This document shows, piece after piece, positions 32,281 through 40,833 of a stretch of DNA of 64,000 bases (positions are counted from its first letter, which is position 1; each line of letters begins with the position of its first letter). This stretch comes from Kitasatospora viridis (GTDB taxonomy: Bacteria > Actinomycetota > Actinomycetes > Streptomycetales > Streptomycetaceae). The DNA lies in NCBI RefSeq assembly GCF_007829815.1, contig NZ_VIWT01000001.1, positions 3,557,501 to 3,621,500 on the forward strand, read 5' to 3'. A model generated the notes under the pieces. The model saw nothing but the letters and a program-made list of their open reading frames with translations. It had not been told where the DNA came from and ran no database searches. The position numbers were made by a program, and so were the translations under genes.

Positions 32281-32991
32281 TCAGCTCAGCCGGAGCCGGT
32301 CGCCCACCCGCAGCGGCCCGACCGCGCCGACCGCGGCCAGCGCGTCCAGCCGGTTGCCGTGCGCGATGGCGATCAGCCGCAGCAGTTCGGGCGCGTGCGG
32401 CAGCCCGGGCTGGGCGGTGGCGGTCATCACCCCGCGCTCGCTGGTCCCGGTGAAGCTGAGCCGGGCGCCGGAGCCGAAGCAGCCCTCCCGGCCCAGCCAG
32501 TCGTCCTCGACGAACGGACGGGTTCCGGGCGGGGTGCGCAGCACGATGTTGGGGCGGAACCGGCGTTCGTCCACCAGGGTCTGCGGCAGTGATTCGCGCA
32601 GCCAGTCCAGGGTGGCGGTGGACACCACGCTGACCGGGCTCTGGTCGAAGTGCGAGACGCCGTCCTCCCGGGCGAGCGCCACCTCGGGCCGCTGGAGGTA
32701 GGCGCGCAGGAAGGCGGCCGGGTCGGTGACCGGCCGGCCGAGCGGATCCAGCAGCTCGGGGCGGTCGAGCCGGTGGCCGAGCCGGGAGCCGAGCCGCAGC
32801 AGTCCGTCCATCCGGCGGAACCGTCGGGTGTTCTTCCCGGACCCGATCTTCCCGTCGCCGTCCCGCACCGCGTACAGCCGGTCGCCGGCCAGGCCGCGCT
32901 CATCGAGGTGCACCTCGCTCAACCGCTCCCCGGCGGTGGACTTCACGGGGTAGCGCCAGAGCCGTTCGACGACTCCGATGATCTCTGCCAT
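32281..32991 (-). CDS. MOSC domain protein
   Basis: A 236-residue protein with an N-terminal MOSC beta-barrel (VERLWRYPVKSTAGERLSEVHLDERGLAGDRLYAV) and a C-terminal MOSC domain (RFRPNIVL, GREGCFGSGARLSFTGTSERGVMTA). MOSC proteins handle molybdenum-cofactor-bound sulfur; the cysteine in GREGCFG fits the conserved MOSC cysteine position. It is convergent with mqnP (20 bases) and looks independent of menaquinone synthesis. The exact substrate is unknown, possibly an N-hydroxylated compound as for mARC-like enzymes. Confidence 0.87.
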   Translation of the reverse strand: MAEIIGVVERLWRYPVKSTAGERLSEVHLDERGLAGDRLYAVRDGDGKIGSGKNTRRFRRMDGLLRLGSRLGHRLDRPELLDPLGRPVTDPAAFLRAYLQRPEVALAREDGVSHFDQSPVSVVSTATLDWLRESLPQTLVDERRFRPNIVLRTPPGTRPFVEDDWLGREGCFGSGARLSFTGTSERGVMTATAQPGLPHAPELLRLIAIAHGNRLDALAAVGAVGPLRVGDRLRLS

Positions 32992-33087
32992 GGCCCGTCA
33001 GCTTATCGGCGCCTACGGAGGATGGTCTAGACCAAGCGCGCCAATTGTCGGGAGCACGGCAATGGTCCCCGCGGCCTTGACCGACCG

Positions 33088-33843
33088 TCACTCCACCCGG
33101 GCCACGGCCCTGATCGGCGCACCGTCCGCCGCCGCGAGCCGCAGCGGGAAGAGCGTCACGGTGATCGACTTCCCCCGGGCCTGCGCCTCGACCAGGGCCG
33201 TCAGGTCGGTGAGGTTCTCGGCGATCACCCCGCCGCCCTCGGCGCCGAGCAGGATCCGGTGCGCGTCCAGCACCGGCAGGGCGGCGGCGGAGGGCTGGCC
33301 GGGGTCGTGCTCGTCGGCCAGGCCGGCCAGCAGGGCTGCCACCGCCGGGTCGCCGGGGCCCGGGTCGGCGGTCGGGTCGACGCTGAGCGCGTCCACGCCG
33401 ACCGTGCGCACGCCCGCCTCGACGATCGCGGTGGCCGCCCCGGGCGTCAGGTAGGGGTGCGCCAGGTAGCGGTCGGTGCCCCAGAACCGGGGCCAGCCGG
33501 TGGCCAGCAGCAGCACCGCGCCCGGCACCACCCGCTCCAGCGCGGGCGCCAGCTGATCGGGCGTCACCGCACTGCGGGGCGGCAGCGCCCGCAGGTCGGC
33601 CAGCACGGCCGGGCCGGTGAAGCGCTCCAGCGGCAGCCCGTCCAGGGTGGGCCAGGTGACGTCCACGTGGTAGGGCGCGTCCACGTGGGTGCCGGACTGG
33701 GAGCCGAGGTGCACCGAGAGCAGGTTGACCCCGGCGGTGTCGCTGGTCAGGGCCGGTCGCAGGGCCACCTCGGGGTCGCCCGGGTAGACGGGCATGCCGG
33801 TGGTGACCTGGTGGGTGAGGTCGTGCAGAACCGGAGCAGTCAC
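33088..33843 (-). CDS. cyclase / kynurenine-formamidase-like metal hydrolase
   Basis: A 251-residue protein of the cyclase family (arylformamidase-like). The metal motif HLGSQSGTHVDAPYHVD (HxGTHxDAPxH) is intact, and the N-terminal DLTHQVTTGMPVYPGDPEV is typical. Members hydrolyse N-formylkynurenine, isatin or cyclic amides; no tryptophan-degradation gene is nearby, so the substrate stays open. ATG 33843. It is divergent from mqnM, with the next start about 190 bases away. Confidence 0.87.
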   Translation of the reverse strand: MTAPVLHDLTHQVTTGMPVYPGDPEVALRPALTSDTAGVNLLSVHLGSQSGTHVDAPYHVDVTWPTLDGLPLERFTGPAVLADLRALPPRSAVTPDQLAPALERVVPGAVLLLATGWPRFWGTDRYLAHPYLTPGAATAIVEAGVRTVGVDALSVDPTADPGPGDPAVAALLAGLADEHDPGQPSAAALPVLDAHRILLGAEGGGVIAENLTDLTALVEAQARGKSITVTLFPLRLAAADGAPIRAVARVE

Positions 33844-34032
33844 GCCAGCATCCTCCCGCAGACCCTCGGTGGATTGGGGGGTGGGTGAAGGAGCGGCGTT
33901 CGGGCCGAGTCTGGGCGGTGCCGACGAAGGAGTCCATGCGGAGCATTGGCGACTGAGGAGAAGCCGTCCAGGCGAGAGTCCGGGCGTCGCGACGCCGCCC
34001 CCCGATCCACCGAGGGTCTAGGGTCCGGTGCT

Positions 34033-34689
34033 GTGGAGAACGAACAACGAACCGTCCGCCGCCCCTGGGTGGTCGCCGTCGCCGGTGCCTCGGGCACCCC
34101 GTACGCGGCGTCGGTGCTGCGGGCGCTGATCGCCGCGGGGGAGGCGGTGGACCTGGTGGTCTCCCGGGCCGCCCGGCTGACCATCCTGGACGAGACCGGG
34201 ATCTCCTTCCGGGACGCGCACTGGCGGACCGACCTGGCCGCCTGGATCGGCGCCGACCAGGACCTCGACGACGTGCGCTACTGGACGGCCGGCGACTTCG
34301 CGGCCGGCCCGTCCAGCGGCTCCTACCCGGCCAAGGGGATGCTGGTGGTGCCGGCCACCACCGGCGCGGTGGCGGGGATGGCGCTCGGGCTGAGCAAGGA
34401 CCTGCTGCAGCGGGCCGCGGCCGTCACCCTCAAGGAGCGCCGGCCGCTGGTGGTCTGCCTGCGCGAGACGCCGCTCGACTCGGTGACGCTTCGTCACCTG
34501 GTGGAGCTGGACGCGGCCGGCGCCGTGGTGCTGCCCGCCTCGCCCGGTTTCTACGCCGGCGGCTCGACGGCGCAGGAGTTGGTGGACTTCGTGGCCGGCC
34601 GGGTGCTGGACGCCGTGGGCGTGCCGCACGGGCTCTACCGACGCTGGGCGGGGGAGCTGGGTGCGGAGAGAGTGGCGCGGGGGGCGTAA
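34033..34689 (+). CDS. mqnM: UbiX-like flavin prenyltransferase
   Basis: Makes prenylated FMN for the UbiD-like MqnL. The Rossmann-type fold starts with VVAVAGASGTPYAASVLRAL, then SYPAKGMLVVPATTGAVAGMALGLSKDLLQRAA and the conserved RRPLVVCLRETPLDSVTLRHLVEL. Family members begin shortly before the VVAVAGASG strand; I chose GTG 34033 (VENEQRTVRRPW), giving 218 residues, but an in-frame TTG at 33946 would add 29 low-complexity residues, and no strong ribosome-binding site decides this. Confidence 0.9.
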   Translation: MENEQRTVRRPWVVAVAGASGTPYAASVLRALIAAGEAVDLVVSRAARLTILDETGISFRDAHWRTDLAAWIGADQDLDDVRYWTAGDFAAGPSSGSYPAKGMLVVPATTGAVAGMALGLSKDLLQRAAAVTLKERRPLVVCLRETPLDSVTLRHLVELDAAGAVVLPASPGFYAGGSTAQELVDFVAGRVLDAVGVPHGLYRRWAGELGAERVARGA

Positions 34690-34697
34690 GACGGTAC

Positions 34698-34727
34698 TTG
34701 CCGGGAGAGTATGTTCTCTGCGATAGC
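34698..34727 (+). promoter_or_regulatory. candidate promoter and inverted repeat of the Lrp gene
   Basis: TTGCCG (34698-34703), 18 bases, GATAGC (34722-34727). The spacer holds AGAG-TATGTT-CTCT, an inverted repeat that could be an autoregulatory Lrp site. Transcription would start about 20 bases before ATG 34753. Confidence 0.35.
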
Positions 34728-34752
34728 AGCTCGGAAGGACGCGGGACGGTAC

Positions 34753-35211
34753 ATGGACACGGTGGACAGACAGCTCATCCAGGCGCTGCGTCAGAACGGG
34801 CGCGCCTCCTACGCGGAACTGGGGCGTCTGGTGGGCCTGTCCGGGCCGAGCGTCACGGACCGGATCAACCGGCTGGAACAGGCCGGGGTGATCACCGGCT
34901 ACCGGGCGACGGTCAACCCGGCCTCGCTCGGCTTCGGCGTGACGGCCCTGATCGGCCTGCAGCTGACCGACGCGGCCGACCACGAGGACGTGGCGCACCG
35001 GCTCAAGGACCTCGGCGAGGTCGAGGACTGCTGGTTCATCGCCGGCGACGACTCGTACATGCTCAAGGTCCGGGTCTCCGACGTGGAGGGGCTGGAGTCG
35101 GTGGTGAAGCGGCTCTCCGGCACCAAGGGGGTGGCCCGCACCAGGACCACCGTGGTGCTCTCCACCAAGTGGGAGAACCGGGTCAGCGAACTGCCTTTGG
35201 CTAGCGACTGA
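34753..35211 (+). CDS. Lrp/AsnC family regulator
   Basis: A 152-residue feast/famine-type regulator: an N-terminal helix-turn-helix (DRQLIQALRQNGRASYAEL, then LSGPSVTDRINRLEQAGVI) and a C-terminal RAM effector domain (VTALIGLQLTDAADHEDVAHRL, GDDSYMLKVRVSDVEGLESV). ATG 34753 gives the canonical MDTVDRQLI start; ATG 34711 has GGGAG close by but lies inside the candidate promoter. Its effector is probably an amino acid, and the adjacent threonine dehydratase-like gene is an obvious target. Confidence 0.88.
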   Translation: MDTVDRQLIQALRQNGRASYAELGRLVGLSGPSVTDRINRLEQAGVITGYRATVNPASLGFGVTALIGLQLTDAADHEDVAHRLKDLGEVEDCWFIAGDDSYMLKVRVSDVEGLESVVKRLSGTKGVARTRTTVVLSTKWENRVSELPLASD

Positions 35212-35219
35212 CCTGCGAC

Positions 35220-35320
35220 GCAGCGGAGTGTGGGGGTCGCCGAGGCGGGGGTGCCCCCGGCCGGAGGCTGGGAGAGGTGGCACCCGCACGGAGCGCAGGA
35301 GCAGGGCATCAAGCGGTTGG
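35220..35320. repeat. Streptomyces-type GC hairpin repeat
   Basis: The gap between the Lrp and dehydratase genes contains GGGGGTGCCCCC within a longer element (GAGTGTGGGGGTCGCCGAG onward, ending near GGCTGGGAGAGGTGGCACCC). It resembles the GGGGGTACCCCC-bearing intergenic repeat common in Streptomyces genomes. No second copy was found in this window. Confidence 0.4.
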
Positions 35321-35344
35321 ATCGAAGCTGGGAGTGAGGCACTG

Positions 35345-36307
35345 ATGGCACTGGTCGGGGTGGAGGAGCTGCGCGCGGCCCAGCGGCGGATCGCGGGGGT
35401 GGCGGTGCGCACGCCGCTGCTCCCGTGCCCGTGGGCGCAGGACGGTCGGCGCAGTCTCTGGCTGAAGCCGGAGAGCCTCCAGCCGACCGGTGCCTTCAAG
35501 ATCCGCGGCGCCTACAACCGGCTGGCCGCGCTCTCGGCCGAGGAGCGGGCCCGCGGCGTGGTCGCGCAGTCCAGCGGCAACCACGCGCAGGCGGTGGCGT
35601 ACGCGGCGCAGCTGCTCGGCATCAAGGCCGTGATCGTGATGCCGGAGGCCTCACCCGCCGTCAAGGTGGCCAACACCCGGGCCTTCGGGGCCGAGGTGCT
35701 GCTGGTGACGCCGGAGCGGCGCGAGGAGGTGCCGGCCGAGCTGGCCGAGGAGCACGACTACGTCTGGGTGCCGCCGTACGACGATCCGTACATCATCGCC
35801 GGCCAGGGCACGGTGGGCCTGGAGATCGGCGAGGACGCCCCGGACCAGCTGGACACCGTGCTGGTGCCGATCTCCGGCGGCGGCCTGATCAGCGGCGTCG
35901 CCGCCGCGATCAAGCTGACCACCCCCGGGGTGCGGGTGATCGGCGTGGAGCCGGAGCTGGCCGCCCACGCGCAGGGCAGCCTGCGGGCCGGCACCCGGGT
36001 GGTCTGGCCGGTCGCGGACACCTACCGGACGATCGCCGACGGCCTGCGGCAGCCCTCGCTCGGGGTGCTGCCGTTCGAGCACGTGCAGGCCTACGTGGAC
36101 GACATCGTGACGGTCAGTGAGCAGGAGATCCGGGACGCGGTGGCGGTGCTGGCCCAGCGCGGCCGGCTGGTCGCCGAACCCTCCGGCGCGGTCAGCACGG
36201 CGGCCTACCTCTACCGGGCCGGTGAGCTGGGCGGACGGGTTTTCGCGGCGGTGCTGAGCGGCGGCAACCTGGAACCGACGCTGCTGTCCGAGCTGCTGAC
36301 GGCATAG
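35345..36307 (+). CDS. threonine/serine dehydratase-like PLP enzyme
   Basis: A 320-residue fold-type II PLP enzyme. The PLP lysine is in PTGAFKIRGAYNRL, the substrate loop is SSGNHAQAVAYAA and the phosphate loop is ISGGGLISG. It lacks the C-terminal regulatory ACT domains of biosynthetic IlvA, so a catabolic threonine ammonia-lyase, serine dehydratase or racemase is likely. ATG 35345. It sits between the Lrp gene and mqnE. Confidence 0.88.
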   Translation: MALVGVEELRAAQRRIAGVAVRTPLLPCPWAQDGRRSLWLKPESLQPTGAFKIRGAYNRLAALSAEERARGVVAQSSGNHAQAVAYAAQLLGIKAVIVMPEASPAVKVANTRAFGAEVLLVTPERREEVPAELAEEHDYVWVPPYDDPYIIAGQGTVGLEIGEDAPDQLDTVLVPISGGGLISGVAAAIKLTTPGVRVIGVEPELAAHAQGSLRAGTRVVWPVADTYRTIADGLRQPSLGVLPFEHVQAYVDDIVTVSEQEIRDAVAVLAQRGRLVAEPSGAVSTAAYLYRAGELGGRVFAAVLSGGNLEPTLLSELLTA

Positions 36308-36359
36308 GCGTACTCTCGTTCCGGACTGTGAAACGAAGGACAGAGAGGCGGGCCACCGC

Positions 36360-37523
36360 ATGGACGCAGGGCTGAAGCGCGAGCTGGAGGCGAAGGTCTA
36401 CGCGGGCGAGCGGCTGACCCGGGAGGACGGGATCGCGCTCTACGCGAGCGACGACCTGGCCTGGCTGGGCGGCCTGGCGCACCACGTGCGGACCCGGATG
36501 AACGGCGACAAGGTCCACTTCAACGTGAACCGCCACCTCAACATGACCAACGTCTGCGCCGCCAGCTGCGCCTACTGCTCGTTCCAGCGCAAGCCGGGCG
36601 AGAAGGACGCGTACACGATGCGGATCGAGGAGGCGGTGCGGCTCGCCAAGACGATGGAGAGCGAGTCGCTGACCGAGCTGCACATCGTCAACGGCCTGCA
36701 CCCCACGCTGCCCTGGCGCTACTACCCGCGCTCGCTGCGCGAGTTGAAGGCCGCGCTGCCGACCGTCTCGCTCAAGGCGTTCACCGCCACCGAGATCCAC
36801 TGGTTCGAGAAGATCAGCGGACTGAGCGCCAGCGAGATCCTCGACGAGCTGATCGACGCCGGCCTGGAGTCGCTGACCGGCGGCGGCGCGGAGATCTTCG
36901 ACTGGGAGGTCCGCCAACACATCGTCGACCACGAGACCCACTGGGAGGACTGGTCGCGGATCCACCGCCTGGCGCACGAAAAGGGCCTGAAGACCCCGTG
37001 CACCATGCTCTACGGCCACATCGAGGAGCCCCGCCACCGGGTCGACCACGTGCTGCGGCTGCGCGAACTCCAGGACGAGACCGGCGGCTTCCAGGTCTTC
37101 ATCCCGCTGCGCTACCAGCACGACTTCCACGACTCCAAGGACGGCGTGGTCCGCAACCGGCTGATGGCGCGCACCGAGATGGCCACCGGCGCCGAGGCCC
37201 TGAAGACCTTCGCGGTCTCCCGGCTGCTCTTCGACAACGTGCCGCACGTCAAGGTCTTCTGGGTGATGCACGGCGTCACCACCGCCCAGCTGGCGCTCAG
37301 TCATGGTGCGGACGACATGGACGGCTCGGTGGTCGAGTACAAGATCACCCATGACGCGGACAACTTCGGCACCCCGAACAAGCTGGGCCGCGACGACCTG
37401 CTGGACCTGATCCGCGACGCCGGTTTCCGGCCGGTCGAGCGCAACACCCGGTACGAGATCATCCGCGAGTACCCGGGCCCGGATCTCGGCCGCCGAGACG
37501 TTCCGCAGGCGATGCGCCTCTGA
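36360..37523 (+). CDS. mqnE: aminodeoxyfutalosine synthase (radical SAM)
   Basis: Radical SAM enzyme that adds a carboxyvinyl-benzoate unit to S-adenosylmethionine, making aminodeoxyfutalosine in the futalosine menaquinone pathway. The cluster-binding motif CxxxCxxC is Cys66, Cys70, Cys73 (NVCAASCAYCSF). Other family pieces are NVNRHLNMTN, HIVNGLHPTLPWRYY and GGGAEIFDWEVR. The 387-residue length is normal. ATG 36360, 52 bases after the dehydratase. MqnA, B, C and D are not in this window. Confidence 0.93.
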   Translation: MDAGLKRELEAKVYAGERLTREDGIALYASDDLAWLGGLAHHVRTRMNGDKVHFNVNRHLNMTNVCAASCAYCSFQRKPGEKDAYTMRIEEAVRLAKTMESESLTELHIVNGLHPTLPWRYYPRSLRELKAALPTVSLKAFTATEIHWFEKISGLSASEILDELIDAGLESLTGGGAEIFDWEVRQHIVDHETHWEDWSRIHRLAHEKGLKTPCTMLYGHIEEPRHRVDHVLRLRELQDETGGFQVFIPLRYQHDFHDSKDGVVRNRLMARTEMATGAEALKTFAVSRLLFDNVPHVKVFWVMHGVTTAQLALSHGADDMDGSVVEYKITHDADNFGTPNKLGRDDLLDLIRDAGFRPVERNTRYEIIREYPGPDLGRRDVPQAMRL

Positions 37524-37626
37524 CCTGCGGCAGCCGCAGGGCCTTCACCAGGCCTGATGCCCCTTCACCAGGATTTATGGCGGACCGGGTTTACCGATCG
37601 GTTATCAATTTGGCAGGATCGACCGC

Positions 37627-38550
37627 ATGTCCGGATCCCATCGTGCCGCAGGACGCCGCCGCCCCAGCCCCCCGCCGCAGGCGGAGCAGGGCGGCGGGTC
37701 CCGGGGGCGGCGGCGCCGGGCGAAGCCGAAGCGGCGGATCCTGCCGGGCACGGCGGCGCTGCTGATCGCGGCGGCCGCCGGCTGGTTCGCCCTCGGCCCC
37801 GGCGGCGCCTTCGCCGCGCACGGCCGGGGCGGTGCGACGGCGCAGGCGGCGCCCGAGCCGGCGGCCGGCCCGGCCTCCCCGCAGCAGGTCGCACCCACCC
37901 CGGCCGACCCGCACACCGGGACCCCGGCGGCCGACCGCTCGGACCGCGCCGACGGCACCTTCGCCGCGATACCCGGGCTCGGCCCGGGCTTCGCCGGGCA
38001 GATACCGGCCGGCGCCAACCAGGTGGTGCTCGCCTCCGGCGCCGCCAAGGACTCCTCCGACACCACCGTGACGCTGTGGAGCCGCACCCCGGACAACCGC
38101 TGGCGGCCGGGCGCGAGCTGGCCCGCGCACAACGGCTACTCGGGCTGGACCGCCGACCACTCGGTCGGCGACCTGCGCAGCCCGATCGGCGTCTTCTCCC
38201 TCAGCGACGCGGGCGGCCTCAAGTCCGACCCGGGCAGCAAGCTGCCCTACCACCAGGACAAGGGCTTCGTCGCGGGCGGCACCGGCTTCGACGGCGAGCC
38301 GCTGGCCGGCGCCTTCGACTACGTGGTGGCGATCGACTACAACCGGGTGGTCGGCAGTTCCCCGCTGGACCCGCGCGAGCCGATGGGCGCGCAGAAGGGC
38401 GGCGGGATCTGGATCCACGTGGACCACGGCGGCCCGACCCACGCCTGCGTCTCGGTCTCCGAGGACCACATGGCCGAGCTGGTCCGCACCCTGGACCCGG
38501 CGGCGCACCCGGTGATCGTGATGGGCGACGCGGCCTCGTTGGCAACGTGA
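37627..38550 (+). CDS. exported L,D-transpeptidase-like protein
   Basis: A 307-residue protein with a basic N terminus, a signal/anchor segment (GTAALLIAAAAGWFALGPGGAFA), a Pro/Ala linker and a YkuD-type L,D-transpeptidase domain. The catalytic region is IHVDHGGPTHACVSVSE with Cys274; upstream DLRSPIGVFSLSDAGG fits the family. Such enzymes form 3-3 cross-links or attach proteins to peptidoglycan outside the membrane. Start ATG 37627, after an AT-richer stretch that probably holds the promoter. Confidence 0.85.
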   Translation: MSGSHRAAGRRRPSPPPQAEQGGGSRGRRRRAKPKRRILPGTAALLIAAAAGWFALGPGGAFAAHGRGGATAQAAPEPAAGPASPQQVAPTPADPHTGTPAADRSDRADGTFAAIPGLGPGFAGQIPAGANQVVLASGAAKDSSDTTVTLWSRTPDNRWRPGASWPAHNGYSGWTADHSVGDLRSPIGVFSLSDAGGLKSDPGSKLPYHQDKGFVAGGTGFDGEPLAGAFDYVVAIDYNRVVGSSPLDPREPMGAQKGGGIWIHVDHGGPTHACVSVSEDHMAELVRTLDPAAHPVIVMGDAASLAT

Positions 38551-38679
38551 GAATTGTCCCGATGCGCCCCGTGCGTCGTTGCGGGACAAGGGCCGTTGTC
38601 CGTGTCCTACAGACGAAACCGCTTTACGTTGTCACTTGGCGTGTTCAGTTGACCCACCGGTAACCGTTTGAGTGGCACC

Positions 38680-39624
38680 ATGACCGGTTCCCGCATCGTA
38701 GCGCTCGGCCACTACCAGCCGCCGAAGGTGCTCACCAACGACGATCTCGCCCTCGTGGTGGACACCGACGACGAGTGGATCCGCAGCCGGGTGGGCATCC
38801 GACAGCGCCACATCGCCGAGGGCGAGACCCTCGTCGACCTCGCCACCGAGGCCGCGCAGAAGGCGCTGGCCGCCAGCGGGCGGACCGCCGCCGAGATCGA
38901 CCTCGTGGTGGTCGCCACCTGCACCGCGGTGGAGCGCAGCCCGAACACCGCCTGCGCGGTGGCCGCCCGACTGGGCATCAGCTCGCCGGCCGCCTACGAC
39001 ATCAACACCGTCTGCTCCGGCTTCTCCTACGCGCTGGCCACCGCCGACCACGCGATCCGGGCCGGCGCGGCCCGGACGGCGCTGGTGATCGGCGCCGAGC
39101 GGATGAGCGACACCATCGACTGGGCGGACCGCTCGACCGCCGTGATCTTCGCCGACGGCGCGGGCGCGGCCGTGGTCGAGGCCCAGCCCGAGGGCGCCGA
39201 GCCGGGCATCGGCCCGGTGCTCTGGGGCTCCGAGCCGGAGCGGAGCGACGCCGTCGTCATCACCGGTTGGAAGCCGGTGATCTCCCAGCAGGGGCAGTCG
39301 GTCTTCCGCTGGGCCACCACCCGGATCGCGCCACTCGCCCGGCAGGCCTGCGAGAAGGCCGGAATCGAGCCGAGCGAGCTGAAGGGCTTCGTGGCGCACC
39401 AGGCCAACCTGCGGATCATCGACGCGATCGCCGGCAAGCTGGGCGCGCCGGACGCGGTGATCGCCCGGGACGTGGTGGATTCCGGCAACACCTCGGCGGC
39501 CTCGATCCCGCTGGCCCTGAGCAAGCTGGTCGAGCGCGGCGAGCTGACCACCGGCGACCCGGTGCTGCTCTTCGGCTTCGGCGGCGGGCTGGCCTACGCC
39601 GGCCAGGTGGTGCGCTGCCCCTGA
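38680..39624 (+). CDS. 3-oxoacyl-ACP synthase III (FabH family)
   Basis: A 314-residue KAS III enzyme. The catalytic triad is visible: Cys in DINTVCSGFSYAL, His in VAHQANLR, Asn in VVDSGNTSAASIPLA. N-terminal DDEWIRSRVGIRQRHIA is typical. It lies outside any fatty acid synthase cluster, so it may be a second FabH that primes branched or secondary-metabolite chains. ATG 38680 was chosen; an upstream in-frame TTG (38668) is possible, and neither has a strong ribosome-binding site. Confidence 0.9.
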   Translation: MTGSRIVALGHYQPPKVLTNDDLALVVDTDDEWIRSRVGIRQRHIAEGETLVDLATEAAQKALAASGRTAAEIDLVVVATCTAVERSPNTACAVAARLGISSPAAYDINTVCSGFSYALATADHAIRAGAARTALVIGAERMSDTIDWADRSTAVIFADGAGAAVVEAQPEGAEPGIGPVLWGSEPERSDAVVITGWKPVISQQGQSVFRWATTRIAPLARQACEKAGIEPSELKGFVAHQANLRIIDAIAGKLGAPDAVIARDVVDSGNTSAASIPLALSKLVERGELTTGDPVLLFGFGGGLAYAGQVVRCP

Positions 39625-39646
39625 CCGGGGCCCGAACGCGAAAAGA

Positions 39647-39680
39647 CCGACGGCGGTGTGCTGGTGCACACCGCCGTCGG
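39647..39680 (+). terminator. terminator after the FabH-like gene
   Basis: A perfect 14-bp stem (CCGACGGCGGTGTG against CACACCGCCGTCGG) with a 6-base loop, preceded by AAAAGA, so it could also serve the minus strand TetR gene. Confidence 0.85.
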
Positions 39681-39819
39681 CGTTCGCCCGCGCGCTGCGG
39701 TACGTCGGCGAACCTCCCCCGAGGACACGGCCGCCGCCCGTCGTTGCACCGGACAGGAGGGCCGGGGCCGCGCGCGAGCATTCTGTTGTCGAGCTGGTAC
39801 CACGGGTCGTAGGAGGGCC

Positions 39820-40467
39820 TTACTTGGGCGGCTTCTTGCCGGTGATGCCCAGGTAGACCAGGGGGGCGAGGGTGGGCTTCAGGTCCTTGACCTTCACACC
39901 CCAGGAGGTGAAGGCCTTCTGGTGCTCGGCCGCCGAAGCGAGCAGCGAGATCAGCGAGCCTGCCGTCGCGGCGGCGTCCTGCGCCTTGTCGGCCTGGCCC
40001 TTGGCCTGGAGTTCCTTGATGGCATCCGTGAGCGGCTTGGCCACCGAGTTGAGGACGGTCATGCGGATCTTGAAGAACCGCTTGTCCCCTTCGGCAGCAC
40101 CGAGCGTCACCACTCGCAGAATGGCATCGTTCTTGCGCCAGAAGGCGAGGAATCCGTCCACCAGTTCTTCGGAGGTGGTGGTGCCGGACTTTCCTGCCCA
40201 GGACTTTCCGTCGATCAGCTCTTTGAGCTCGACGCTGTCCTTGGCCATTTCCTCGGCGATCTCGAGGACAGCGCCCTCGACATCCGGGAAGTACTGGTAG
40301 AAGGTCGCGGGGGAGGTACCCGCCATACGGGCGACGTCGATGACCTTGACGTCCCGGTACGGCGACGTGCTGAGCATCTCGCGGAGGCAGTCGAGCAGCT
40401 TCTGCCGCGTCTCCTGTCCGCGTCGCCCGGCGACGCGACCGTCGACGGTGCGAACTTGTCCTGTCAT
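39820..40467 (-). CDS. TetR family transcriptional regulator
   Basis: A 215-residue regulator with an N-terminal helix-turn-helix (QETRQKLLDCLREMLSTSPY, VIDVARMAGTSPATFYQYFPDVEGAVLEIA) and a ligand-binding C-terminal part with charged helices. It ends in LGITGKKPPK. The gene is on the opposite strand to the FabH-like gene and the kinase. It may regulate the FabH-like gene or itself; the effector is unknown. Base composition is slightly less GC-rich than its neighbours (for example GATGACCTTGACGTC near the start). Confidence 0.88.
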   Translation of the reverse strand: MTGQVRTVDGRVAGRRGQETRQKLLDCLREMLSTSPYRDVKVIDVARMAGTSPATFYQYFPDVEGAVLEIAEEMAKDSVELKELIDGKSWAGKSGTTTSEELVDGFLAFWRKNDAILRVVTLGAAEGDKRFFKIRMTVLNSVAKPLTDAIKELQAKGQADKAQDAAATAGSLISLLASAAEHQKAFTSWGVKVKDLKPTLAPLVYLGITGKKPPK

Positions 40468-40833
40468 GCCGTCAGCTTACCGCGCACCGATCATGGCGCG
40501 ATTCGGTGATGCGACTATTAGTCCGCTCGGGGTGCTAATCGATCGGCGGATAGCGATATTCGGAGCCCCCCCGTGTGCTGATGGCGGCACAGAGTGACGG
40601 CGTGTGGGCTGAGGGGGCCTCGGGTCGCTCTGCGTAGCGCGCCGTGACGTTCCGAATGCCCGTCAGTTCCGTGTGGAAGCGGCCGAGCTGACGGGCTGGC
40701 CGGAACCAGACGTTCCACCGGGACACGGGTGGGACGCACCGGCGGGGGGAGATTGGCTCAGACGGCAGGGGCATTGGAGAATCGGAGCGGCCGCCGATCA
40801 GGTGGCGCGCGCGGACGGGGAGGTGGCAGCCGA
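40468..40833. other. 366-base divergent region between TetR and kinase genes
   Basis: No gene was found. It holds ATTAG / CTAAT half-sites (40517-40521 and 40535-40539), a possible TetR operator in an AT-richer patch, and a stem GCCCGTCAG / CTGACGGGC (40658-40666 with 40688-40696, 21-base loop) nearer the kinase. Confidence 0.5.

Noticed and set aside
37541..37575. repeat of CCTTCACCAGG downstream of mqnE
   Set aside because: Two short copies 20 bases apart with no further copies; probably chance or a tiny local duplication.
39658..40509. plus-strand open frame opposite the TetR gene
   Set aside because: Antisense to a complete TetR regulator with normal helix-turn-helix; no domain or ribosome-binding site.
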